The position numbers were made by a program, and so were the translations under genes. A model generated the notes under the pieces. It saw only the letters and a list, made by a program, of their open reading frames with translations, ran no database searches and was not told the origin of the DNA. DNA of 64,000 bases from Brachynemurus nebulosus. Lineage: Eukaryota; Arthropoda; Insecta; Neuroptera; Myrmeleontidae. The stretch lies in the NCBI GenBank assembly GCA_035578155.1, contig JAPWDM010000050.1, positions 1,364,001 through 1,428,000 on the forward strand, given 5' to 3'. Positions 25,379 through 36,493 of this stretch are shown one piece after another (the first letter of the stretch is position 1; each line of letters opens with the position of its first letter).

Positions 25379-26410
25379 GTCCCGTGCGTCACGCATAATA
25401 TGATTTTTTCAAGTTATCTTTGAAATTAACAAATGAATTTTCTTTGAACGTAGATTGGAAAGGTATAATAACAGTGCAAATACAAAAATATGTTTACATT
25501 AAATTTACATAATTTTGGAGTTTTTTTAATTTTTAATTTAAAAAATGGCCCGTGCGTTACGTAACGCACAGGACATGCAGATTTGACCAAGAAAATGAAT
25601 AAATTTACACATTGAGTGTGGTAATACCTACATGTTTTTCATAACATTTTAAATAGCATACATCACACATTTTATGTATGCAGTGCCGGATTTACACTAG
25701 GGGCACGCGGGGCACTGACCCCGTTCGGCAAAATTTTCAAAGACACGTGATAATTTTTTTTTTGTGTCATTACTTATTTTCACAATAAAGGCACTGTATT
25801 CCCATTTAAAATCTAGCTAGCTAATGAATATACTGTTTACAGAGATATTTAAACTAGAATGTAAACTTTGTACAATTATTCAAACAAATAAAAAATAGTG
25901 AATAAATTTTATTATTTTCTTCAAAAGATATGAAATATAATAATTATAAGTAAAACAGTAACAGTTATATTTGATTTGAGAAGCTCATTAACACAATATT
26001 CAGCAAGGTTACTTTAGTGTCTCGTGCGTCACGTCCCGTACATCACGATGCAGTGTACTATAAAATATCAAATAACTCATTAAAAAAAAATTTTCTAGAC
26101 AAAAATAAACATTATAAAGAGAATTATACAAGAAAAAATATTTATGGTAAGAAAAATAAAAATAATATCACAATTCACAGAAAATATTCAGTGAAGTAAG
26201 TGAACCATAATTGAAGCATTCGTACGAGTCCCGTGCGTCACGCTTATTAGTGTCTTATTTTTTGAATACTGGATTTCAGATATAAATTAAAATATACGAA
26301 TTAGGTGGATGTTGGGAAAATACCAGTTATAATATTTTGTTTGGATTATAATTAATTGTAATTTTCTTTTAAAACATGTCTTTGTTGTACAAATGTCCCG
26401 TGCGTCACGC
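25379..26410. repeat. Region with spaced 16-mer GTCCCGTGCGTCACGC
   Basis: GTCCCGTGCGTCACGC occurs exactly at 25379-25394, 26228-26243 and 26395-26410. Variants lie at 25548 (GCCCGTGCGTTACGTAACGC) and 26020 (TCTCGTGCGTCACGTC). Between them the DNA is more than 70% AT and non-coding. At 25681 CAGTGCCGGATTTACAC looks like a hAT-type end without a partner. Confidence 0.7.
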
Positions 26411-27923
26411 TGAGAATCGCCCTATTGAACAATTTTAATTGCATACCTACAAATATTTTTGTTCATTAATTTTTGAATTGTATATTTGAACTATTAATTT
26501 TTTACGTACAGGTTTTATTTCATTACTCTATTTTATATCTATTTTGCTATTTTCGTGGCTGAAATATGCTGACAGTGACTTGCACGTGTTAGAAATTTAT
26601 TGAATTTTGAATTTGTACATGGACTCGACATTCTAAAGCAATCACTACACTCAGAATTGTGTGCGACCATTACACTCATTCAATTTCATCTGTATTTCAT
26701 TAACGTTTGCTGCTAATTCCATCATCAGTAAAGCACGATCTGTTATGCACCGAATTCTCTTCAAATTTATTTAAGTAGTCCTAACCTAATTGATGTTAAC
26801 TTTTTTAGTGCAAATCATTGACTTTGTATGTAGTGATTCAAAACTATTTTTTCTCGCTTTTTCTAAATTTTTTCAGTACAATTAGCATATCAATTAAATT
26901 TATTTGTAATTAACGTAGTTTTTCTTTCTTATGCAACTGCCTAGATGTGTCTACTTATTTAATTAATTTTCTAGCAGAAGTCATTCATTACGCTCTCATT
27001 TAAATTTATTTTTTTTTACGTTAAAATTTATCTTCACTTATCTCTAACGTTGTGTGAAGGGCTTTTCACTGCTGTATATTTATCTAATTTTTTGATGAAG
27101 TTGTTCCTTTTATGTCAGTCACTGGATATTTGTTGAATTACCTTATCTTACATATTTCTCTAAAATTTACGTATTTCGCTTAAAATTTACTGACTGTGAT
27201 ACAAGGTTATTCTTTGCTTGCTTTTGTAATTCGCTTTATCTTTTCTTCTTGTAAAATTTCGCTTATGTAACATACTGTCTGAATATTTTCTTCGAATATC
27301 GACCTTGAAATCATCTAAAATTTACAAATTGTACAAATTTGAGCTAGTTTTAACATCACGAATATAAAAATATTTTTTCTATATTCAAAGAATTACCAGT
27401 TTGTAAAATATTAAAATATTTGTTAAATAAACTTTGTTGACACGATTTTATATCTTTTGATTTTCAATTTCCTAAAATTTTTATTTCTCAGATATCTAAT
27501 TTAAAGTTTAAAAATTTAAAATACCTAATAGTAAATATCCGTACCAATCGTTTTAGAAGTATTTCTATTATTTTTAGATCTTCCTAAGGGCACCAAGATC
27601 CTAGGGGACAATTTTCATTTTCATTTTCATTTTTTCCAGAGATTTTTAATTCGCATTAATTTGAAAGGACTGATGGACAATTTTGACCACAGGTTCATTC
27701 AAATTTAATATTTTGAATTGTACAGAGTTAGTTCCTTATAGTGCTTCGCTTCGCTCGCCTAAACGTAAGTATCCTAGGGGGTCATTTCAACTTCAAATTC
27801 GTTTATTTCAGGACCTCAGTAATATTTGAGCAAAATTTGGTCAAGATCCATCCATTCTAGAGAGCATTCACTTTTTAGGATCTCAATACTATTTCAGCAC
27901 AATCTGGCACTCTGGTTCTCAAT
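26411..27923. other. No gene recognised
   Basis: AT-rich; a (TTTTCA)n run near 27617 and one GTGCTTCGCTTCGCTCGC at 27738 are shared repeat words. Confidence 0.5.
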
Positions 27924-28510
27924 TGTAACGAAAATTCCAAAGAAATAAAAAAAAGAAGTTTTATTTCAGACCACAAATTTTATTTTCAAAATGTTGACAA
28001 AGTTTGTTTGATTGTTTCTAAGTTCAAATTCCAAATCCAAGTCGTTCCGATTCAATGTAGCATCAAATTTCCAATCCAAGTCCAATTCTATGTCCAATTA
28101 TCGTCCGGTCCAATTCCTTGTTCCACCACGATTACTGTTCATCAAAACTTTCATCTACGCTGATCGGACACGACTGATTCCTTCGGCCTGGGTGAGCTGG
28201 CTTAAATACTCTTGCTGTAGCTGACGTCAGGTGTTTATGTTGTTGAGATGTTACGTAGTTGTTTGCATGCTGTTGTTCTTCCAGATTCTTCTAGAATATT
28301 CCACCATGACATAAGAAAGAAAAAAAAGTGTGATTAGAAAAAATTTTTAGGTTCACAGTCGGCCGTCTTATCCGTTGCGCCACTAACTTGGTGAAAGGTT
28401 ATTGATTAGCGTTGATACCATTCGTGTGCACTTCGACTGGTGGGTATTGAAGTACAGTGGAGCCCCGTTTGGCCGTACGCAATGTTAAGTACAGTAGAGT
28501 TTCAACATCA
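27924..28510 (-). repeat. Ty3/Gypsy 3' LTR
   Basis: Minus strand TGATGTTGAAAC at 28510 down to CGTTACA at 27924 gives a TG...CA unit of 587 bp. Inside, on the minus strand, are TATTTAAGCC (TATA-like), a downstream ATCAGTCGTG start-site-like word and AATAAAA signals near the end. It directly follows a polypurine tract. At about 28370-28405 it contains TGGCGCAACGGATAAGACGG, which looks like the 5' half of a tRNA-Arg. No second LTR is present in the window. Confidence 0.7.
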
Positions 28511-28522
28511 CCCCCTCCAAAG
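28511..28522 (-). other. Polypurine tract
   Basis: CTTTGGAGGGGG on the minus strand immediately before the LTR start: the expected plus-strand primer site of a Gypsy element. Confidence 0.65.
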
Positions 28523-28559
28523 ACATTGCGTACGGCTGCTCTGACTGCCCTCAACTGGA

Positions 28560-29858
28560 CCGCAGGTTGTACCGCCGGTGGTTGATCCCGTCCCGCTACT
28601 CTGGTACCGACTGCTGTGCTCCTTCCTCAACTCCTTGGCCCGCCCTTGTAGTCGTGGGCAGCTCCTCGAACTCGGACCCATCGGTTCCTTCTCCGACTCT
28701 TACGTCGGCAGGTTTAAGCAGGCTCGTGTGTACTTTAGTAGAGAGTGCTGTGTCTAGTATGTAGACACCGGCAGGTGAAACTGGCTGCACCTTGTACGGT
28801 CCCATCCATTTTGGCGCTTGTCCTGCATGTACCCCTTCGAGCTTGTTGCTTAAGATCTGGTTGCGAACCCATACGGAGTCGTCTGGGTGGTACTGCTGTG
28901 GGCCCTTTTCCTCGTTGTTTAGCTCGGCTTGTGTTGGTAGTGACTGGCCGGCTTGCCGATATCCAACAACAAGAAGAGGCCCGTCAGCCGGAGGTTGACG
29001 GCTCGATGATTCCTTCTTCTTCCATGTCTCACAGTAGTTTCTCCAGTTCTCTCTGCTTTTCCGGGTTGTAAGTGTAGGGTCGCAGTTTGATGGGAGTTTC
29101 GTCACTCAAGATTATTTTATGCGTGATGGTCCTCGTTCTCCCGGTGTTGTAGGTGAAAACCTTAGGGTGTCGTTGTATGACTGCCTTCAGCCTCTCCTGG
29201 CTCTGCACTGGTGGCTGGATCTGCACCTCGTCCAGGATTTTCTTAGGAACCGTCATGTCATCCTCCTTGCCCCTTGGTCTTCTCCATGCGACGCGGACCC
29301 GTTCTCTGTTCCCAACGTATATTAGTCCGCTTCCGGAGTCCATGGTTATCTTGAGAAATGGGTGCCGCAATATCAGGGGGCTCCATAGCTCAGGTACGAC
29401 GGGTGCTTCGATTTCTATGGTCAGCTGTTGGATCTTCACTGTCATACGTAGCCTCCTTATGATGTGGAACACGTTTTGGTGGGTAGCGCCTTTACCGGTT
29501 TCCCTTCCGGTATGGAACTATTTTCCCCGTCTCCCTTCCGAGGTGTCCATCCTCAACGCCAACTGTTCACTTATGAAGTTGTGTGATACTTGAGAATCCA
29601 ATAACGCGAGTATCGTCTCGTCGTGTACGGCTAGTTCGATGGTTGGTCCAAATGTATGAGCGTTCGTGGTCCGCATGCTTGCTGCTGTGGGCATTGTGTA
29701 GTCGTCTCCCCCTTTGCTGCTTGGTGGGCTTTTCTGGGAGCGCATGGTTCCAGAACCGGCGTCTTCCCGTTGCGCCGACCCTGGTTCTAGTTTTCCGTCA
29801 GCCGGTTGTGTTTTCTGGGGCAGTCCCAACTCATGTGCTCTGGTTTTTCAGATTTTTA
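28560..29858 (-). pseudogene. Ty3/Gypsy gag-pol remnant with internal deletion
   Basis: Order on the minus strand: the last His and Cys of a gag zinc knuckle (KPEHMSWDCPRK, about 29850-29810), then a retropepsin with LALLDSQVSHNFIS (Asp codon at 29598). In it the family's Asp-Ser-Gly is Asp-Ser-Gln, so the protease is dead. A linker and the opening block of the RT follow (HKIILSDETPIKLRPY, about 29115). Then, after a deletion near 29040, comes directly the integrase C-terminus (DSVWVRNQILSN, APKWMGPYKV, VHTSLLKPADV, 28890-28690). RT palm, RNase H and the integrase catalytic core are absent. There are frame changes near 29500 and 29080. Codon GC is much higher than in the flanks, so the insertion is fairly recent. 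Confidence 0.88.
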
Positions 29859-30910
29859 CGTGTGTGAAGTTAGCCTCACACTTTTTGAAATCTGTATTTT
29901 TCTTAATTGTGCTACATTTGTACTATTGCACAGTCCGGCAAAAAAGATTCTGCAAGTTGTGCTGAGTTGTGCTGCTCAAGGTCGATAAATTTCATCCACA
30001 AAATTTAACATTTAGCTTCATATTCGTTAAAAAATGATATAGTAGGAGTGGGGAGAAATTAAAATTTTGGCATTTTCAAATCTTCTTTGATTTTGCCGGA
30101 ATGTGCTAAGCTATAATAATTTTTTCGAATGACAAAATTTCCTCAGATTAGTACATTGCGCGGTACTGGCCAAAATATAAAACATTTTTGACAGTTTTTT
30201 ATGAATAAAATAATTTTAAATCCGTGTAACTTCTGAATAGCGATCGATAACCGAATTCTGCAAGTTGTGCTGCTTAAGGTCTGTAAATTTCATCCATAAA
30301 AATTCACATTTAGTTTCAAATTCGTTAAAAATTTGTATAGTAAGAGTGGGGGAAATTAAAATTTTGAAATTTTTGAATCTTTTTTGATTGTGCCGGACTG
30401 TCTTAGACGAGTACAATAATTTTTTAAACGTACAAACGGCACAAACGTAGCACAAAGCAGCATAACTAAAAAAAATTGAAAATTAAAAAAGTGCGGGGCT
30501 GGCAAAAAATTTGTTTTTTTTGGCGTTTTCTTCTAATTGCTTGGTAATTTCGAGTTGTCGTTTGCGACATGAATTGGCACAAACGTAACACAATGTAACA
30601 CAATTAAGAAAAACATAAATTTCATAAAGTGCGGTGCTAACTTCATACACGTCAATTTTTGAAATATATTAGGTATATGGCACATGATAGCACGTGTCTA
30701 GCACGATACAGCACAACCTTTTTTCTTTCAAAAAAAGAAAAAGGCGGGGCTAACTTTACGCCCAAATATATTTTTTGGCTGTAGAAACCGCAATTTTCAA
30801 AATTTAGTTTTTTTATTTACGGCACATAATAGCACTTGTCTAGCACAATACAGTACAAACTATTTTATTTGAAAAATAGAAACTAGTGGGGCGAACTTTA
30901 CGCTCATGTA
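29850..30910. mobile_element. Unclassified element with long inverted and direct repeats
   Basis: 29851-29935 and 30580-30650 are inverted copies over about 70-80 bases (key words GTAGCACAATTAAG, GCTAACTTCA, CACGT). The interior has two direct ~180-base copies at 29948-30130 and 30250-30440 (TTCTGCAAGTTGTGCTG, AAATTTCATCCA). Two more units follow at 30660-30910, each ending GGCGGGGCTAACTTTACGC or a variant. It has no coding frame and starts at the truncated gag knuckle of the Gypsy remnant. Class unknown. Confidence 0.6.
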
Positions 30911-31639
30911 TCTATCTGTTCCGTATCAACTTTGCTTTCAACATGTGCAAGAAACAAAAAGGCATTAAAATGAAGCATACAGACATATGAACGAACAGGT
31001 AAATATGACGAGAGTATAAAAATTCCTTGCTTGCTACGGAATCATATAAAGGAACACAGCCATTTAGATATATCGCAGGTTTAAAATAGCTCTGTAGAAT
31101 GAAATGATGTAGCTAACTCGTATTTATAACTGTGACATATTTCAGATAATGTTGTAGTAATTACTATTGTTAAAGCTATCTGAACTGTAAGAGCTATAAG
31201 TATTTCTAATGGTTATAGCAAATACATAACAACTTTGTTCTCAATAGCAAGTGTTATTAATTTTAAACCAACAGACACATTTATTTAGATAAGATAGTGG
31301 AATACTTCGGTCATTTGCAGTCTCAATAATATATATGAATATTTGTAATAAATTATGTTCATTAATTAATTGTTACTGTAATCATTTTTTTATGGATAAT
31401 TCCTACTATTATTTCGCTATAAACATATTAAATAAAATTTTGTTAGACTAGTAAAATGTATGTTGATGGAGTGGGTCCTATACTTCGATCATCCAAACAT
31501 AGTTATGATGAATAGATATTCAACATTTCTTGTTGTTTTTGTTAAATTTTTAACATCAGATACTAAAAAAAAAAGATTAGATTTTTCTCTGAATTTTTAC
31601 ATAGCTAAAAAGAGTGGAAAAAAAGTTTTTCTTTTCCTT
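30911..31639. other. No gene recognised
   Basis: AT-rich; the 82-codon plus frame at 31460 has no known motif and runs into the 3' end of the non-LTR element. Confidence 0.5.
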
Positions 31640-31869
31640 TTTTGGCCTCCGACTAGTTGTCATTATCAGCCATATAATGTACACTACATACAATTACTTT
31701 TGTATTAACAACAATTATACAACAGCTGCCAAGAGGGCTGTCATGGCTTTCACAATTAAGCGTACACAAGAGGCCCCTAATTGAAAGAATAAGACGGGTA
31801 GAAACACATAGGATACACAAAATTATACGTACATTTATTATACCTGACACTGTATGTTTTTCAGAAATA

Positions 31870-34800
31870 CTACAATAGAGTCAAAAATTGCGTGATTGCT
31901 GGAAACTGAACTTTTAATTCTTGTAAATTTTTTATTAAACCTCTCCGATGGTGATGATAACGGGCACAAACAAAAAGAATACGATCGATATCTTCTACTT
32001 CACCATCTGTCTCACAATACGGGTGAGCTGATAACCTGAAGCGGTACAGACTATTTTTGAGTGAAGTATGTTTCGTTTTTAGACGACTAATGGTGGTAAT
32101 AAATATTCTTGGTCGATCATAATTAGAAAACCATGGTTTACGAGAAATTTCAGATTGAATTTCCCATATGTATTTACCTCTTAACTGAGAGGAATTTTTC
32201 CAAAATGTTTGCCAGTCCTCATTAGCCCTTTTCATTAGTATGCTTTGTAAATCTTTATATAAAATTCCTGATATCGTTGGTCCTGATCCGCAGTTTCATT
32301 CCCGTCACATTCATCGTGCCCCTTTACCCATTTAATAACGGTTACCTTACCCTCGTATTCCAATTTTTTCAACAGTTCAATTATTTTTAGTATTATGATA
32401 TTCGTATCTCTACTTAATGACGGCCATTTTAGTTTCATTATCGCGCTTTTAGAATCTGACATAATTGTACAGTTTTGATATTCTCTGCTGTTTGCACCGA
32501 TTGCTAGATATTTTGAACATTCCAATATGGCCCTTTAGTTCAGCTGTATAAATGGAGCAATTATCGGGTAACTTGAAGGACTGACTAACGCCAGAAATTG
32601 GATCGTAAAACGCCGCCCCAACCCCGGCTGGATTCACAGAACCATCGGTATACAAAGTATGGATTTCTGAGTTGATTGTATTATGTTCGCTTGAGTTTGG
32701 CCACATGTTATCATTACAGAAAGTGAATTCATAGGCGTATTGATGGTAAGGAACTATTGAATGTTTAATTACTTGATTGGAGTAAATATTTAAAAATCGA
32801 TTGCTTTCAACTAAAGGTGGTATAGATTTGTTTTTCCAGTAGTCTTCAACTATTATTTTGTGCGATAATTTTGAAGTCTTATTAACGATACGGAAGTTAT
32901 TATCAGGAATTCTTTGACAGAGGAACCTATCACTTAAATACTGCCGTCTGATGTGAAGTGGGGTTTCTCCAGCTAATACAAGTAATGCATTTGTTGGAGT
33001 CGACCTCATAACACCCAATGATTGCCTTAACGCTTTGTATTGAAACGTATCCAATTTCTTTTAAAACAGCTTTAGAAGCGGATCCATATACCATACATCC
33101 ATAATCCATGATATTCCTGATAAGCGCCTTGTACACTATTAGACAGGTCAAGGGATCAGCACCCCAACGTGTTCCAGAAATCATTCTAATTATGTTATTG
33201 CGCATCTCACACTTCGCAACTATGTACTCGATATGATGTCGCCAAGTCAGCTTTTGATCAAAATTCAAACCTAAAAACTTAACTTGTGTAGGTACCAACA
33301 TTAATGGTAAGATCCTCTATTTCTAATTTTTTAATTTTTACATCTCTATGTCGAGTAAATATAACACAAGAACTTTTTTCAAATGATATCTGCAAATTGT
33401 CCGACCTTAAATGATCCTTTAAAACACGAATTTGATTTGTTAGAGTTTCAATACTCTCTGATAAACATTTAGAGGAGTCATACACCCAGATGTCATCAGC
33501 ATACTGTAAAATACACATATTATTTTGTATGCAATCATGGATATCGCACGTATAAATTTTATATAGATTGGGACCCATAATAGATCCTTGTGCTAACTCT
33601 ACAGATGTACTTCTAGGTCCAGTTAATTCTCCTTTGTACCTTACAAACAATATTCGGTTAATTAACCAATTATATACATAATTAACTAACCGTTTTGGAA
33701 TACCCAAAAGTTAGTCACTTTAAATTTTAATCTCTCTGGCAATACACAATCGTAAGCTGATTTAATATCTAAAAATATCGCGGATAGATAGCCATTGTCC
33801 GTAAAACAATCCAAAATATCGTTTTGTAGCAATATCAGATTATCGACTGTACCCCGCCCCTTTCAAAATCCCACTTGAGGTTGGGAATTAAATTATTATA
33901 CTCCAACCACCAATCTAACCTGTTATTGATCATTCGGTCTAAGGTTTTAGCGACACATAAGGATAGTGCTACTGGTCTGTACGAGCTCGCTACTCGCCTG
34001 TACGTTTTTTGTGTTATCTGGCAAATGTTTTAACATTGAATACTGAATGTTATCTAAACCAGGAACACTATTTTCAGATGATTTAACTGCTCTATCCAAT
34101 TCGTCTATATGAAATGGTCGGTCTAAGGGATACTCACTAAAATCATTGAATGTATGTAAAGAATGATAAACATTATTAGTATGATTATTAACAATATTGT
34201 CAAAAAATTTCTCAATCCGGTCCTGATCACCCGCTCCGTTTTTTTTTGATTTATGGGTATCGTGGGTTCACAGTATCCTCAATGACTAAATTTTTAATTG
34301 TATTCCAAACTTCAGTTACATTTGAATTTCTATTAATGCTAGAACAATATCTTTGAAAACTAAATTTTTTGATTTTATTAGGTTTTTTTTTTTTAACTTC
34401 AGCCGCAATTTTTTTTATATTTAATGAAATTATCAAATGTAGCATGTTTTTTATATCCAACATAAGCAGCTCTTCTGCGATTGCACTCTACAGTGCACTC
34501 GGGAGTCCACCAGACACATAGTTGGAAAAATTTAATAGTTTTATTACAAAATACCGGAATACTTATGGCTGCTGATTCATTAATGGATTTTATAATATTG
34601 AAGTACATATCCTCAACTGGAAGATTAGGTTGAATTGATTTTATATATTCGCATTATTTGTGAAATTCTCCCAGTTAGCGATATTTGTGTTCCACTTTCT
34701 TTTTGGAATGATAGTGAACTTAGTTTTTATTTTAAAATTATTAAATTTTATGATACTTGGAATATGATCTGATTCTATAGTATCATTTACTTGATCACAG

Positions 34801-36333
34801 CTAACAATAAGTTATACGGCTAAATCAGATGTACTAATAATCAAGTCGATAACTGAGTTTTCATGTGTTGGTGGGCCAATTCTAGTTTTTAAATTAGGGT
34901 CATTAATTATAGTTAGATTTCCGTCTTCAATTAATTGTAATAGCTCCATACCACTACCATCATTTTTCCGACATCCCCATGTAACATGACGGGCATTTAT
35001 ACCTCCCAAAATTCTATATGGATCCTCAAAATCTTGAACAATTGATTTCCAAGTATCTGCTAATATTACATTCCCTGGGCTATTATACACAGATATTACG
35101 TGTAATTTAATTGATCCAACCTTAATATACCGGAAGACTACTTGAAACAAATCATTGGAAAAAATTGTTGAGACATTACTAAAGCTAACTTTGCTGTGTA
35201 TTAACAAAGCAGTGCCACGTTTACCATCGTTACGGTCGCTTCTGATCACACTATAATGTTTTAGTATTAACTTTTGATTGGGTTTCAACCAAGTTTCAGA
35301 AATTGCAGCAATATGCACTTGAAGTTTATTTAATATACCGTAAAACCGTCTAGACCCGGACAGGGGGTCTAGACCCGGACACTTTGCACCAATCTTCAAA
35401 TTAAATAATTTCTACATTAACCTGCAACAATAAACATTTGCTCTTGACGTCATTAGAGAGAGAAAAACATCCTCTAAACAGCTGTATCAATAAAAACAAC
35501 GGATTTCAACATTTACTATCTCATTTTACAGGATTACTATCCTACAGTTTTTCAAAGAAATAAATTGTGTGTCTAACTTAGACATGTAATTTTCGTCATA
35601 ATTGCTATATTGTTTTAGTTTTGACATATATGTGTTCAGAATTTTATCGCGCATCATTTAATGATGTCTAAGTTATATTCGATGTATATATAAAAAAATA
35701 CATGCTATATATGTATATCCGTTTAGACCCGGACACATCAGTTTATTACACTACGGCCGCGATTCGTACCAGTTGTAACTCCCACTGTCCATACGTTAAT
35801 ATTTTCCCCAGAATTACGCGGTTTATGCCTCCTTCTGGTGTCATATCGTATGTTTACTTTATAGGGAGGCATACTATGCATTGCCCCCTCTCCCTTCCCA
35901 CAAAATATTTTGTAGTCTTTGACAGGTCCAAAGACATCAGACGATATAAAACACTGTCCTAAACCCGACGGGAAAGGTTAGTTTGCATGTTATTACATTA
36001 TTTAAGTAAGTGTCCGGGTTAAGACGGATTTGGGATGTAGACCCAGACACTTACTAATTATTTCTTATTTTTTTTATTTTATAATAAAACAAATGAGCCA
36101 GGGATATAACAAATAATATACACTCTTTCTAATGGTAGTACTTTTATTGGTGATATCTATGAAGGAAACATGTATAAACATAAAACTATACCAAAAAATG
36201 TAAAAAAGTGTCCGGGTCTAGACTGTTTTACGGTATGCAAAAGATTATCACATTTAGGTTTAAGAGATCTGGCATTCCATTGTAACATTTGCAAGCAGCT
36301 GTCAGATACTGGTTGATTATGACTGCTGGCCAT
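31870..36333 (-). pseudogene. Non-LTR ORF2: EEP endonuclease, reverse transcriptase, RNase H
   Basis: Likely start ATG at 36333. The EEP domain begins LQWNARSL, is split by the TA-target element, and resumes with HIAAISETWLKPNQ and later GGINARHVTWG (normally GDFN) and SVIDLIISTSDLAV (to 34812). RT follows: VPGLDNIQYSMLK (~34060), FLDIKSAYDCV (~33750), AQGSIMGPNLY and QYADDIWVYD with the YADD at 33503-33492. RNase H has LYTDGSVNPAGVGAAFYD (~32660), TAELKG, SDSKSAI (~32450) and GHDECDGNETAD (~32310), so its acidic residues remain. The tail has the Cys/His pattern of the family (CETDGEVEDIDRILFVCARY). Stops and frameshifts occur near 34815, 33955, 33710, 33290, 33050, 32520 and 32240. It is inactive. 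Confidence 0.9.
35338..36233. mobile_element. TA-target TIR element inside ORF2
   Basis: Ends CCGTAAAACCGTCTAGACCC (left) and CCGTAAAACAGTCTAGACCC read inward from the right, about 28 bp, flanked by TA at 35336-35337 and 36234-36235. It lies between two halves of the EEP domain. The word GTCTAGACCCGGACA recurs inside. It has no transposase; the 86-codon frame at 35702 has no motif. The TA target suggests the Tc1/mariner group. Confidence 0.88.
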
Positions 36334-36493
36334 TTTTTATTATATTTAATATGTCATTGGTTAGACAACTAATCATTGTATTATTTGGGGAAATATTGTA
36401 CTTGCTCAGTGATTGAGCAATTTGAAAATTAAGTCTCAGTTTAATTGACTATTCTCCTCCGGATACTCGAATGGAGTATCAGTTCGTCTAGAT

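Noticed and set aside
23789..26410. CRISPR-like array from regularly repeated words
   Set aside because: The 163-bp units are whole tandem copies without unique spacers, the 16-mer spacing is irregular, and the DNA is eukaryotic.
28567..29988. Several plus-strand frames of 60-146 codons
   Set aside because: They are opposite-strand shadows of the Gypsy gag-pol remnant, in its higher-GC DNA.
31460..31708. 82-codon plus frame
   Set aside because: It overlaps the A-rich 3' tail of the minus-strand non-LTR element and has no known motif.
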